Assembly (NCBI GenBank): GCA_902619055.1 | Contig: CACNCW010000018.1 | Coordinates: forward strand, 1-19,893 | Direction of reading: 5' to 3' | Length of the DNA: 19,893 nucleotides | DNA from: an uncultured Alphaproteobacteria bacterium | GTDB taxonomy: Bacteria > Pseudomonadota > Alphaproteobacteria > HIMB59 > GCA-002718135 | Program-made: the position numbers and the translations under genes | Shown here: piece after piece, positions 7,516 to 15,185 of the stretch | Layout of the letters: the number at the start of each line of letters is the position of its first letter | How positions within the stretch are numbered: position 1 is the first letter of the stretch | Notes under the pieces: model-generated | Seen by the model: only the letters and a program-made list of their open reading frames with translations | Database searches by the model: none | Told to the model about the DNA's origin: nothing

Positions 7516-7542
7516 GGGGCCCAAAGTGGCCCCAACATTTTT
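7516..7542 (+). terminator. Rho-independent-type terminator after ibpA
   Basis: GGGGCC (7516-7521) and GGCCCC (7528-7533) form a perfect 6-pair G/C stem with a CAAAGT loop, 9 bases after the ibpA stop. A short AACA is followed by a run of T (7538-7542). In such an AT-rich genome a pure G/C stem stands out. The gap of four bases between stem and T-run makes it slightly imperfect. Confidence 0.7.
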
Positions 7543-7551
7543 AACTTTAAA

Positions 7552-7568
7552 TTTAGAATAAATCTAAT
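7552..7568. promoter_or_regulatory. Possible Irr/RirA-type iron-responsive operator
   Basis: TTTAGAA-TAA-ATCTAAT forms an imperfect dyad upstream of the iron-transport gene fbpA. It matches the rhizobial iron control element pattern TTTAGAA-N3-TTCTAAA at 12 of the 14 defined positions. The position (about 135 bases before the fbpA start) and the gene's role make an iron regulator plausible. Sequences like this arise easily by chance in AT-rich DNA, and no regulator gene is in view, so this is only a candidate. Confidence 0.25.
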
Positions 7569-7663
7569 TTTATGAATTTTAACAACACTGATATTAAAAA
7601 AAAATTTATATAGATCTACATTCGTATTCTGATAATTTTTAATAAGATTCTTAATCATAGAAC

Positions 7664-7686
7664 GTGGAGATATTTATTATCTCCAC
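7664..7686 (+). repeat. Perfect 9-bp inverted repeat (leader hairpin or operator) before fbpA
   Basis: GTGGAGATA (7664-7672) and TATCTCCAC (7678-7686) are exact inverted copies around a TTTAT loop. They end 7 bases before the AGAAGG ribosome binding site of fbpA and 16 bases before its ATG. In RNA this is a stable stem-loop at the edge of the translation start region. In DNA it is a symmetrical 23-base site suited to a dimeric regulator. It is followed by a run of A rather than T, so it is not a terminator on the plus strand; read on the minus strand the following T-run could make it one, but no minus-strand gene runs into it. Confidence 0.7.
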
Positions 7687-7702
7687 AAAAAAAGAAGGTT
7701 AT

Positions 7703-8716
7703 ATGAAAATTATTTTTAGATTACTATTGATACTAATTGCATCTACCATTTCACTAAACTTGTTTGCCAAAGAGGTTAATGTTTATTCTTACAGGCAGCC
7801 GATTTTAATAGATCCTTTCTTTGAGGAATTTACAAAATCGACTGGCATAAAGGTAAATGTTTTACATGCAAAAAAAGGATTACTAGAAAGAGTTTTAGCT
7901 GAGGGTGAAGATACACCTGCTGACTTGGTATTAACAGTCGATATAGCAAGATTAAACCAATTTGTTGAAAAGGATATTTTGCAACCAATTAATTCAGATA
8001 TTTTGAATATGAATATCCCAAATCATTTAAGAGATAGTAATAATAAATGGTTTGCACTTTCAAAGAGAGCTAGAATTGTTGCAATCTCAAAAGAACGAGT
8101 GTCAAAAAACTCAATTAAAAGAATAGAAGATCTATCTGACACAAAATGGAAAGGTAAAATTTGTACAAGACCTGGCAGCCATGACTACAATAGATCACTT
8201 TTAGCTTCAATTATTGCTGCAAATGGAGAAGCTTTTGCTGAAGAATGGGCAGCAGGCATTGTTGCAAATTTAGCACGTAAACCTGAGGGTAATGATAGAG
8301 CTCAAGCAAAAGCAATTTATGAGGGTGTCTGCGATATTGCTGTAATGAATACCTATTATTTTGGAAAAATGAAATTTAATGAAAAGAATCCAGAACAAAA
8401 AGAATGGGCTAACTCAATAGAGTTAGTTTTTACTAACCAAGAAGACAGAGGTAATCACATAAATGTTGCTGGCGGTGGTGTAATTAAGTACTCTAAAAAT
8501 AAAGACAACGCGATTGCACTACTTGAATTTTTGACTCAGCCAAAAGCACAAGTTCTTTACAGTTCTATAAACTATGAATATCCGGTTAATCCAGATATGC
8601 AATTAACTGATGAGTTAAAATCATGGGGCGCGTTTAAAGAAGATAAACTGCCTGTTGAAAAACTTGCAGAACTTGCTCCCGTAGCTCAGAAAATCATTGA
8701 TAGAGTAGGCTGGTAA
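7703..8716 (+). CDS. fbpA: Ferric iron ABC transporter, periplasmic binding protein (FbpA/FutA family)
   Basis: Captures ferric iron in the periplasm and delivers it to the FbpB permease. The 337-residue precursor has a Sec signal peptide (residues 1-22, ending LFA before KEVNVYS). Expected iron ligands are tyrosines, and the relevant motifs are present: VYSYRQP (27-33), NTYYFGKM (216-223) and NYEYPVNP (290-297). These resemble FutA/IdiA-type proteins more than sugar- or phosphate-binding members. The start at ATG 7703 follows AGAAGG at good spacing and places the signal peptide at the N-terminus; an in-frame GTG at 7664 would read through the leader hairpin. fbpB follows after 17 bases. Regulation by iron is expected from family knowledge; a possible operator and a leader hairpin lie upstream. 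Confidence 0.93.
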   Translation: MKIIFRLLLILIASTISLNLFAKEVNVYSYRQPILIDPFFEEFTKSTGIKVNVLHAKKGLLERVLAEGEDTPADLVLTVDIARLNQFVEKDILQPINSDILNMNIPNHLRDSNNKWFALSKRARIVAISKERVSKNSIKRIEDLSDTKWKGKICTRPGSHDYNRSLLASIIAANGEAFAEEWAAGIVANLARKPEGNDRAQAKAIYEGVCDIAVMNTYYFGKMKFNEKNPEQKEWANSIELVFTNQEDRGNHINVAGGGVIKYSKNKDNAIALLEFLTQPKAQVLYSSINYEYPVNPDMQLTDELKSWGAFKEDKLPVEKLAELAPVAQKIIDRVGW

Positions 8717-8733
8717 ATTATAGGTTAACTGTT

Positions 8734-10329
8734 TTGATAAATTTTAATTTATGGTCCAATTCTGTGGCGATAATTGCTTTGATAATTATCGCCCCTATTT
8801 TTTCAATATTTTATTACGCGATTTTAGGCGATACATCACTATGGCCACATCTATTTTCTACTGTTTTGCCCAGATATCTAACCAATACAATAATTCTAAT
8901 GTTTGGTGTTGGAGGATTAAGTTTAGTCTTTGGTGTGACCACTGCTTGGATAGTGACAAGATATAATTTTTTTGGGAAAAAATTTTTTGAATGGATGTTA
9001 TTATTACCAGCTGCTGTCCCAGCTTATATTATTGCCTATACTTATACCGATTTTTTTGAATATGCTGGTCCTCTTCAATCATTGCTAAGAGACATATTTG
9101 GTTGGACGAGCTCAAAAGATTACTGGTTTCCAAATGTGCGATCAATGGAAGGTGCAATTTTGGTAATGTCTTCTGTATTGTATCCATACGTATATTTAAT
9201 GACTAGAGCATCATTTATAACGACACCTATATCTTTTTTTCAAACTAGTTCTATTTATGGAAGGAATTCCTTCTTCAATGTTGCTATTCCATTTGGTCGT
9301 CCTGGTATAATTGCTGGCTTGGCCTTAGTACTAATGGAAACAATTTCTGATTTTGGGACAGTTGATTATTTTGCAATTGAAACATTAACCTTAGGCGTAT
9401 TTAATGTTTGGTTAGGAATGAATAGTCTATCTGGCGCATCACAGATTTCTAGTATTTTATTTATGATTGTTATAGTACTTTTAACTTTAGAGTATTTGGG
9501 TAGGCGTAGCAGAAAATTTCATGAAAAATATAGTGGTGCATCTTATACACCAACCCAAACAGTTTCTGGTGTCAAAAATTCTTTATTGTTTTTAATTTGC
9601 CTAATACCTTTAAGTCTTGGTTTTATAATACCTGTTTCAATTTTATTGAATTTTGTAATTAAAGGTTATTCTATAATAAATTTTTTTGAAATTTTTCAAA
9701 TAACACTATCAAGTATATCTTTAGCATTTATTTCTTCATCATTCATTATGTTGCTATCCTTATTAATGATTATAGTTGGGGCATATAAATCAAATAATTT
9801 CCATAAAATTTTAATATTTTTTGCTTCTTCTGGTTATGCTTTTCCAGGAACAATTCTTGCTGTTGGAATAGTTGTCTTTGTTGGGTGGCTTAATGATTTA
9901 ATTTATTTTCGTATGAGTTATGCTGTTGGTGGATTTATAATTTTATTATTCGCGTATAGTATAAGATTTTTAGCTGTTGGTAATGGAGCAATTACATCAG
10001 GTATTTCAAGAATTCATCCAAACTTATTAGATGCATCAAGAACAATGGGCGTGAGTTTTTTCAAAAGCATAAGAAAAATTATATTACCCTTGCTGTATAC
10101 AAATTTATTAGTTGGAGGAATATTAGTTTTTGTAGACATCTTAAAAGAACTTCCAATAACTCTTTTATTAAGACCATTTAATTTTGAGACACTAGCAACC
10201 TATGTTTATCAATATGCCTCTGATGAAATGTTGGAGGAGTCAGCATTTGCAGCTCTAATTATTGTTATTGCTGGATCAGGACCGGTAATTTTTCTTAACA
10301 GAACAATAACTAAATCAATAAAAAACTAA
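8734..10329 (+). CDS. fbpB: Ferric iron ABC transporter permease (FbpB family)
   Basis: Inner-membrane channel subunit for ferric iron import. The 531 residues hold two fused permease halves, as usual for FbpB/SfuB, with about a dozen hydrophobic segments. Each half has a cytoplasmic coupling loop for the ATPase: FNVAIPFGRPGIIAGLALV in the first and KIILPLLYTNLLVGG in the second, with DILKELPITLLLRP after the latter. The start is taken as TTG at 8734, with a weak AGG about 9 bases before it; this gives a short N-terminus ahead of the first membrane helix (VAIIALIIIAPIFSIFYYAI). The ATG at 8751 is out of frame. A GTG at 8764 is the alternative but would cut into that helix. Its stop lies 3 bases from the end of the opposing fbpC gene. 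Confidence 0.92.
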   Translation: MINFNLWSNSVAIIALIIIAPIFSIFYYAILGDTSLWPHLFSTVLPRYLTNTIILMFGVGGLSLVFGVTTAWIVTRYNFFGKKFFEWMLLLPAAVPAYIIAYTYTDFFEYAGPLQSLLRDIFGWTSSKDYWFPNVRSMEGAILVMSSVLYPYVYLMTRASFITTPISFFQTSSIYGRNSFFNVAIPFGRPGIIAGLALVLMETISDFGTVDYFAIETLTLGVFNVWLGMNSLSGASQISSILFMIVIVLLTLEYLGRRSRKFHEKYSGASYTPTQTVSGVKNSLLFLICLIPLSLGFIIPVSILLNFVIKGYSIINFFEIFQITLSSISLAFISSSFIMLLSLLMIIVGAYKSNNFHKILIFFASSGYAFPGTILAVGIVVFVGWLNDLIYFRMSYAVGGFIILLFAYSIRFLAVGNGAITSGISRIHPNLLDASRTMGVSFFKSIRKIILPLLYTNLLVGGILVFVDILKELPITLLLRPFNFETLATYVYQYASDEMLEESAFAALIIVIAGSGPVIFLNRTITKSIKN

Positions 10330-10332
10330 AAC

Positions 10333-11379
10333 TTAATTCTTAAAAATATAAGCCTGATCATTATCAATTTCTATCTCCACTGCAGATGATTGTTTTGGAT
10401 TAAAGTCAGCAGGCATGTGGCTATGAACATGAACAACTTCATTATTATTATCTAACACAGATAAATGGATAAAACTAAATGACCCCATTAATTTTGATGC
10501 CATAACGGTTCCCTTAATTCCATTAACTGGTGTTGGTTGTTTGTTGAGTTTTACGCCTTGAGGTCTTATGTGTACTACAACTTTTTCACCTTCTAAATTT
10601 CCAGGTGTTTTAATTTTTCCAACCGGTGTGTGAATGTGTGATTCTTTAACAACACCTTCAAATTTATTTGTTTCACCAAAAAAACCTGTAACATATGAAT
10701 TTTTTGGATTGTTATAGAGATCATTTGGAGTTCCTGATTGCACAATCGAACCTGATTTATCAAAAATATTTATATGATTTGAGATAAACATTGCTTCAAA
10801 AGGATCATGAGTGACTATAATTACAGACACATTTGATTTTTGTAAAAGATGCAGCGTATCATCCCGCACCTCTTCTCGAAGACTTAAATCCAAACTTGAA
10901 AAAGGCTCATCTAATAAAAGTAAATCGGGTTGTGAAATTATAGATCGTGCAAGAGCAACTCTCTGTTGTTCACCACCACTTAACTCGTGTGGATATTTAT
11001 CTAGTGAATTTGGTAATTTAATTAATTCAATAATTTCATCAACATTATTAGTTGAATTTTTTACATTAGTTGGAAATCTCAAATTTTCTTTTACTGTCAA
11101 ATGTGGGAATAAAGCGTAATCTTGAAATAAAAAACCAATTTTTCTTTTTTCTGTAGGTAAGTGTTTTGCAATACTACTTACTTCTTCACCATTAATAATA
11201 ATTTTACCTGACTGTACTTTTTCAAGACCTGCTATGAGCTTTAATAAAGTAGTTTTTCCACTACCTGACGGTCCCAAAATACAAGAGATACTATCTTTAT
11301 TGAGATTAAAATTAATATTATTTAAAATTTTTTTATTATTAATAGAGTGAGTAAGATCTTTAACTTCAACAGCAATCAT
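10333..11379 (-). CDS. fbpC: Ferric iron ABC transporter ATP-binding protein (FbpC family)
   Basis: Cytoplasmic ATPase that should power FbpAB. The 348 residues contain Walker A GPSGSGKTT (36-44), Q-loop FQD (85-87), signature LSGGEQQR (133-140), Walker B LLLLDEP (153-159), D-loop SSLD and switch His191 in VTHDPFEA. A C-terminal regulatory/TOBE-type domain (about residues 260-348) includes VVHIRPQGVKL, which is typical of iron, sulfate and spermidine-class ATPases. The start has AGGT about 7 bases upstream. The gene lies 21 bases behind the M48 protease gene on the same strand and converges on fbpB, so it is not in the fbpAB transcript. The pairing with fbpAB rests on position and family, and it could also serve another permease. 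Confidence 0.88.
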   Translation of the reverse strand: MIAVEVKDLTHSINNKKILNNINFNLNKDSISCILGPSGSGKTTLLKLIAGLEKVQSGKIIINGEEVSSIAKHLPTEKRKIGFLFQDYALFPHLTVKENLRFPTNVKNSTNNVDEIIELIKLPNSLDKYPHELSGGEQQRVALARSIISQPDLLLLDEPFSSLDLSLREEVRDDTLHLLQKSNVSVIIVTHDPFEAMFISNHINIFDKSGSIVQSGTPNDLYNNPKNSYVTGFFGETNKFEGVVKESHIHTPVGKIKTPGNLEGEKVVVHIRPQGVKLNKQPTPVNGIKGTVMASKLMGSFSFIHLSVLDNNNEVVHVHSHMPADFNPKQSSAVEIEIDNDQAYIFKN

Positions 11380-11400
11380 AAAATACCTATTACACTAAAA

Positions 11401-12312
11401 TTAAACTTGGGGAAATTTATCTACAATTTCACTTTCCCATTCAAGAAACTTTTTAGATCTATTATCAGGACTTGGATGTGATCCCATAAATTCGGGCATT
11501 CTTCCTTCTTGATCTGCCATCATTCTTTGCCATAGTCTGGCTGGTTCCTTAATATTAAATCCCGCAAGATTCATAAAACCCATTCCTAAATAATCTGCTT
11601 CACTTTCCATTTTTCTGCTAAAAGGAAGAAAGATTCCATATTTAACAACTGAGTTGTAAACATTACCACCTACATTACCTACTCTAAAAGACTTATTGAG
11701 AAGTTCTGCATACCTACTTCGTGATATTCCAATGGTTGCCATTTGTATCATAGAAGCTTGAGTTAATTTTTCTACAGTATGTCTTGCAAATGCATGAGCA
11801 ATTTCATGTCCCATGACTGCTGCAATACCATCATCATTTTTACATATAGGAAGTATACCTGTATAAAAAGCGATTTTGCCCCCTGGCATACACCAAGCAT
11901 TTTTTGTTTCTGAGTCTATAAGAGCGAACTGCCAATTAAAATTTCCAGCAGGATTTTTTTCACGCTTATTAAGATAATACGTATCCAGAGAGGTATAAAT
12001 TTCTTTTCCTATTTCTTCAATTTTTTTTGATTCATTTGTGTTATCCAAAAGAATTTTATCTTCTTTAGCTTTAGATAAAAATCTTGAATATGTTTTATCA
12101 ACTTCTTGATTAAGAGCTCTTTCATTAGGATAAATCTTTGGAAGACCGGCTACACCTCCACCCATTAAAATTATAGGTAGATTGCTATCATATAAATTTA
12201 ACTGACTTCGATTTGTTAATGGTACCTGTGTACAAGAAGGTAAAATCATTGAACCACATAAAGAGCAACTTGCGCCAAAAACAAAGCTTCTTCTGTTTAT
12301 TCTTGCTTCCAT
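11401..12312 (-). CDS. M48 family metalloprotease, probable Tat-exported lipoprotein
   Basis: A zinc endopeptidase of the M48 (Ste24/Oma1/LoiP-like) family, probably acting on misfolded envelope proteins. The 303-residue precursor begins with NRRSFVFG (6-13), a twin-arginine-like motif, then a Cys-rich hydrophobic stretch ending in LPSC (24-27), a plausible lipobox that would make Cys27 the lipidated residue. The catalytic HEIAH is at 169-173 with Glu170 as base, and ESEAD (236-240) supplies the third zinc ligand, Glu236. The C-terminal GSHPSPDNRSKK segment is typical of periplasmic M48 proteins. The gene is divergent from the adenosine deaminase gene across only 29 bases and probably shares a transcript with fbpC downstream. 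Whether export is by Tat or Sec cannot be settled by eye. Confidence 0.88.
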   Translation of the reverse strand: MEARINRRSFVFGASCSLCGSMILPSCTQVPLTNRSQLNLYDSNLPIILMGGGVAGLPKIYPNERALNQEVDKTYSRFLSKAKEDKILLDNTNESKKIEEIGKEIYTSLDTYYLNKREKNPAGNFNWQFALIDSETKNAWCMPGGKIAFYTGILPICKNDDGIAAVMGHEIAHAFARHTVEKLTQASMIQMATIGISRSRYAELLNKSFRVGNVGGNVYNSVVKYGIFLPFSRKMESEADYLGMGFMNLAGFNIKEPARLWQRMMADQEGRMPEFMGSHPSPDNRSKKFLEWESEIVDKFPQV

Positions 12313-12341
12313 ATTATTATTATATAGGTAATTTTACTTAT

Positions 12342-13322
12342 ATGAATATTTTTAATTCAGTTAAAAAAGCAGAAATTCATGTTCATTTAGAGGCAACCAT
12401 TACGCCAGATTTATGTAAGAAATTTGCTAAACGTAATAATTATGAAATACCTGAAGAAATGTTTGGCTCAAAGTACGCATACCAATGGGATGATTTTTAT
12501 GATTTTATAAAAAAATATGACATCGTTACTTCTGTCATACATACGCCAGAAGATTATTTTGAATTAACGTATGAATATTTAAAAGATTGTGCGGCTAACA
12601 ATGTTCTTTATGTCGAAGCGATGATTTCCTCAACTCATGCTAAAGAAAAAGGGATGACTTATGATTCTTTTATTGAAGGAGTCTATGAAGCTTCCAAAAA
12701 AGCTGAAGAAGATTTTGGTATTGTTTCACGTTACATAATGAATGGGATCAGACATTTAGGACCAGATTCAGTACAAGGAACTGCAGAGGAAGTTTTAAAT
12801 AATCCTCATCCTTGTTTAGTTGGTTTTGGTTTGGCTGGGGATGAATTGCATTTTCCTCCAAACTTATTTGTTGAAACATTTGATATGTTAAAAAAAGAAA
12901 ATTTTCCAATTACGGTTCATGCAGGTGAATGGGATGGACCTGTAAATATAAGGAATGCTATTAATCTTCTCCATCCAACAAGATTAGGCCACGGAGTTCG
13001 ATCAATAGAGGATCCTGATTTAGTAAAAGAAATAATTGATAAAGATATTATTCTAGAAACTTGTCCAACAAGTAATATTGCAACTAAAATTTACAAAGAT
13101 TATGTAGATCATCCTGTGAAAACATTATTTGATCAAGGAGTAAAAGTAACAGTCAATTCTGATGACCCTCCTTTTTTTAATGCAACGATAAACGGTGAAT
13201 ACAAAGTCATGGAAGATTTAGGCTTAAATGAAAAGGAACTAACCTCCCTTACTCATAACGCTATTAAATATTCTTTTTGTGATAATGAAAATAAAAATAA
13301 ATTATTAGCTAAATTAAACTAG
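12342..13322 (+). CDS. add: Adenosine deaminase family enzyme
   Basis: Expected to deaminate adenosine to inosine in the cytoplasm, with zinc in a beta/alpha barrel. The 326 residues show all metal and catalytic motifs: HVHLE (13-17), VHAGE (192-196) with zinc His193 and catalytic Glu196, GHGVRS (216-221) with His217, and NSDDPPFF (272-279) with the zinc-binding and substrate Asp residues. Inosine produced here is a substrate for the PNP encoded upstream. Some bacterial members with this look use adenine or N6-substituted adenines instead, so the substrate is probable but not certain. ATG at 12342 matches the family N-terminus (AEIHVHLE shortly after); the earlier in-frame extension overlaps the divergent protease gene and is not used. 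The 3' end overlaps the PfkB kinase gene by 14 bases. Confidence 0.88.
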   Translation: MNIFNSVKKAEIHVHLEATITPDLCKKFAKRNNYEIPEEMFGSKYAYQWDDFYDFIKKYDIVTSVIHTPEDYFELTYEYLKDCAANNVLYVEAMISSTHAKEKGMTYDSFIEGVYEASKKAEEDFGIVSRYIMNGIRHLGPDSVQGTAEEVLNNPHPCLVGFGLAGDELHFPPNLFVETFDMLKKENFPITVHAGEWDGPVNIRNAINLLHPTRLGHGVRSIEDPDLVKEIIDKDIILETCPTSNIATKIYKDYVDHPVKTLFDQGVKVTVNSDDPPFFNATINGEYKVMEDLGLNEKELTSLTHNAIKYSFCDNENKNKLLAKLN

Positions 13323-14283
13323 ATAATTTTACTAAAGGTCTTGCACCATAATGAGAAATAATTTCTGCGGCAGCAATAGATGCGTAATTACCGCATTCAT
13401 CCATTGCTTTACCTTTAGAATAACCAAATAAAAAACCAGCTGCAAATAAATCTCCAGCTCCAGTTGTATCTACAACTTTTTCTACTTTTTTTGCAGCAAC
13501 TTCAGTGATGTCATTACCAGAAACAATAACTGATCCGCTACTTCCTTTAGTAATGGCAGCAATTATATTTAATGATTTTGCATACTCTAGACCTTCTTCA
13601 AAACTTTCTGTTTGTGCCATTGCTTTGATTTCATCTTCGTTAGCAAAAAGAATATCAACATTCTCAGTTATTAATTCTTTAAAAGAATCTCTGTGTCTAT
13701 CAACACAAAAAAGATCAGATAAAGTAAATGCAATTTTTTGATTATCAGCTTTGCAAATATCCACCATTTTTTTCATAGCCTTTTTTGCATTCTCATTGTC
13801 CCACAAGTAGCCTTCCAAATATGCAATTTTATGATTTTTAATATCATCCTCTTTTATATCTTCAGGACCTATTAATGTTCCAGCACCAAGAAAAGTACAC
13901 ATTGTTCTAGTTCCATCTTCTTCAACAAAAATTGTACAACATCCAGTTGAAATATCAGGAGATGTAAATCCCAATGGAAATTTTAGTCCTTCCCGGATCA
14001 TATCTTTTTGAAGGTATACTCCAATTTCATCATTTTTAATTTTTCCAATAAAACTTCCATTACCGCCAAAAGAGGTGATACCAAACATGGAGTTACCAAG
14101 CGAACCTCCACCAGCCATTTCTCTGATGGAATAACTTTCATGCAAATTATTTTTTAAATTTTCATCAATAAGATTCATAGAATCTCTATTAATTTCATGT
14201 TTTTCAATTTCACTTTGATTGGAAGGAATTATGGCATCTACCATAGCATTTCCAATTCCAACTACGTCTAATTTATCACTCAT
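13309..14283 (-). CDS. PfkB family carbohydrate kinase, probably adenosine kinase
   Basis: A 324-residue ribokinase-fold (PfkB) kinase, cytoplasmic. The N-terminal LDVVGIGNAMVDAI and the glycine loop GGGSLGNS resemble the substrate-binding lid region. The second PfkB signature, DTTGAGDLFAAGFLFGY (272-288), carries the catalytic base Asp278 and the anion hole. The C-terminal ISHYGARP is characteristic of alphaproteobacterial proteins usually annotated as adenosine kinase, which phosphorylate adenosine to AMP. Facing an adenosine deaminase gene supports a purine-nucleoside substrate, but another nucleoside or sugar is possible. Its start overlaps the EamA transporter stop as ATGA, so the two are translationally coupled; it is the last gene of the yejA-EamA-kinase operon. 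Confidence 0.82.
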   Translation of the reverse strand: MSDKLDVVGIGNAMVDAIIPSNQSEIEKHEINRDSMNLIDENLKNNLHESYSIREMAGGGSLGNSMFGITSFGGNGSFIGKIKNDEIGVYLQKDMIREGLKFPLGFTSPDISTGCCTIFVEEDGTRTMCTFLGAGTLIGPEDIKEDDIKNHKIAYLEGYLWDNENAKKAMKKMVDICKADNQKIAFTLSDLFCVDRHRDSFKELITENVDILFANEDEIKAMAQTESFEEGLEYAKSLNIIAAITKGSSGSVIVSGNDITEVAAKKVEKVVDTTGAGDLFAAGFLFGYSKGKAMDECGNYASIAAAEIISHYGARPLVKLSSLI

Positions 14284-15164
14284 TTTTGTTTAATAATTAT
14301 TGGTACTAATTGTACTATAATGACTCCAATAAATATTGCAAGGCATCCAAGTATTTTTTGTGTGTCTAAAACTTGATTTAAAAGTATCCAACCTGCTATT
14401 GCAGCAAAGACTGACTCCATTGATAAAATAATAGCAGCAGGAGCAGGATTAGCTTTATGTTGAGCAATAATTTGCAGTGTATATCCAATGCCAGCAGAAA
14501 AAATACCCGTATATAAAATTTCAAACCATTCAACTTGCATATTGGAGAGCTTTGGTTCCTCCCACATAAAAGCTAGGATCATAGATAAAATAAAAACAAT
14601 AAAGTACTGAATACTTCCAAATAAAAAAGGACTGTTAAGTTCTTTCATAAAAATATCGATACAAATAATATGTAAGGCAAAAAACAAAGCAGCAATAAAC
14701 AAGAGTGAATCTGATTGTTGAATTTCAACTGATTGATTAGAGGATAAAAGATATGATCCATACAAACAAAGTAAAATGGCAATCCAGATAATCCAGTGTA
14801 CCTGTTTTTTAATTATGAATCTTGAAATTATACCAACAAAGGGAACATAAAGAGTGCTAAGAAAAGCAGCATTTGATATTAATGATTTTTGTAAAGCGTA
14901 TTGTTGAAGACCCATACCACCAAAAAGAAAAAAACCTGTAGCCAAACAAAGATAAACTTTTTTTCTATCACTTAATATTTTAAAAATATTTTGTTGTTCT
15001 AGATAAATCGCAAATGGAATTACCGTTAAAAAAGCAAAAAAGAATCTTCCAAAGCTAAAAGTAAAAGGACCTATGGCTCCCATTCCAGTAGTTTGGCTTA
15101 CAAAAGCTGTTCCCCATATAAGTGAGGCAATTAACATAAGTATGTTAGCTCTTGTATGACTCAT
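14280..15164 (-). CDS. EamA/DMT family transporter
   Basis: A 294-residue inner-membrane protein of the drug/metabolite transporter superfamily, with about ten hydrophobic segments in two EamA repeats. The first repeat opens with ANILMLIASLIWGTAFVSQ, whose LIWGTAFV is typical of the family. The second includes PAPAAIILSMESVFAAIAGW, the familiar conserved stretch of the second repeat. Members export amino acids, metabolites or nucleotide-related compounds, and the substrate cannot be read from the sequence. The start lies 21 bases after the yejA stop and its TGA overlaps the kinase ATG, so it sits in the middle of a three-gene operon. Coupling to a nucleoside kinase might hint at nucleoside-related traffic, but that is speculation. 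Confidence 0.85.
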   Translation of the reverse strand: MSHTRANILMLIASLIWGTAFVSQTTGMGAIGPFTFSFGRFFFAFLTVIPFAIYLEQQNIFKILSDRKKVYLCLATGFFLFGGMGLQQYALQKSLISNAAFLSTLYVPFVGIISRFIIKKQVHWIIWIAILLCLYGSYLLSSNQSVEIQQSDSLLFIAALFFALHIICIDIFMKELNSPFLFGSIQYFIVFILSMILAFMWEEPKLSNMQVEWFEILYTGIFSAGIGYTLQIIAQHKANPAPAAIILSMESVFAAIAGWILLNQVLDTQKILGCLAIFIGVIIVQLVPIIIKQK

Positions 15165-15185
15165 AAAAATATTTGATTAATTATT

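Noticed and set aside
7664..7702. Longer FbpA starting at GTG 7664.
   Set aside because: It would put 13 extra residues before the signal peptide and translate the inverted repeat; ATG 7703 has a good ribosome binding site.
8751..8966. Small separate gene starting with ATG at 8751 inside fbpB.
   Set aside because: It is out of frame with a strongly conserved permease reading frame and has no recognisable features of its own.
12213..12341. N-terminal extension of adenosine deaminase back to 12213.
   Set aside because: It would overlap the start of the divergent protease gene; the family N-terminus fits ATG 12342.
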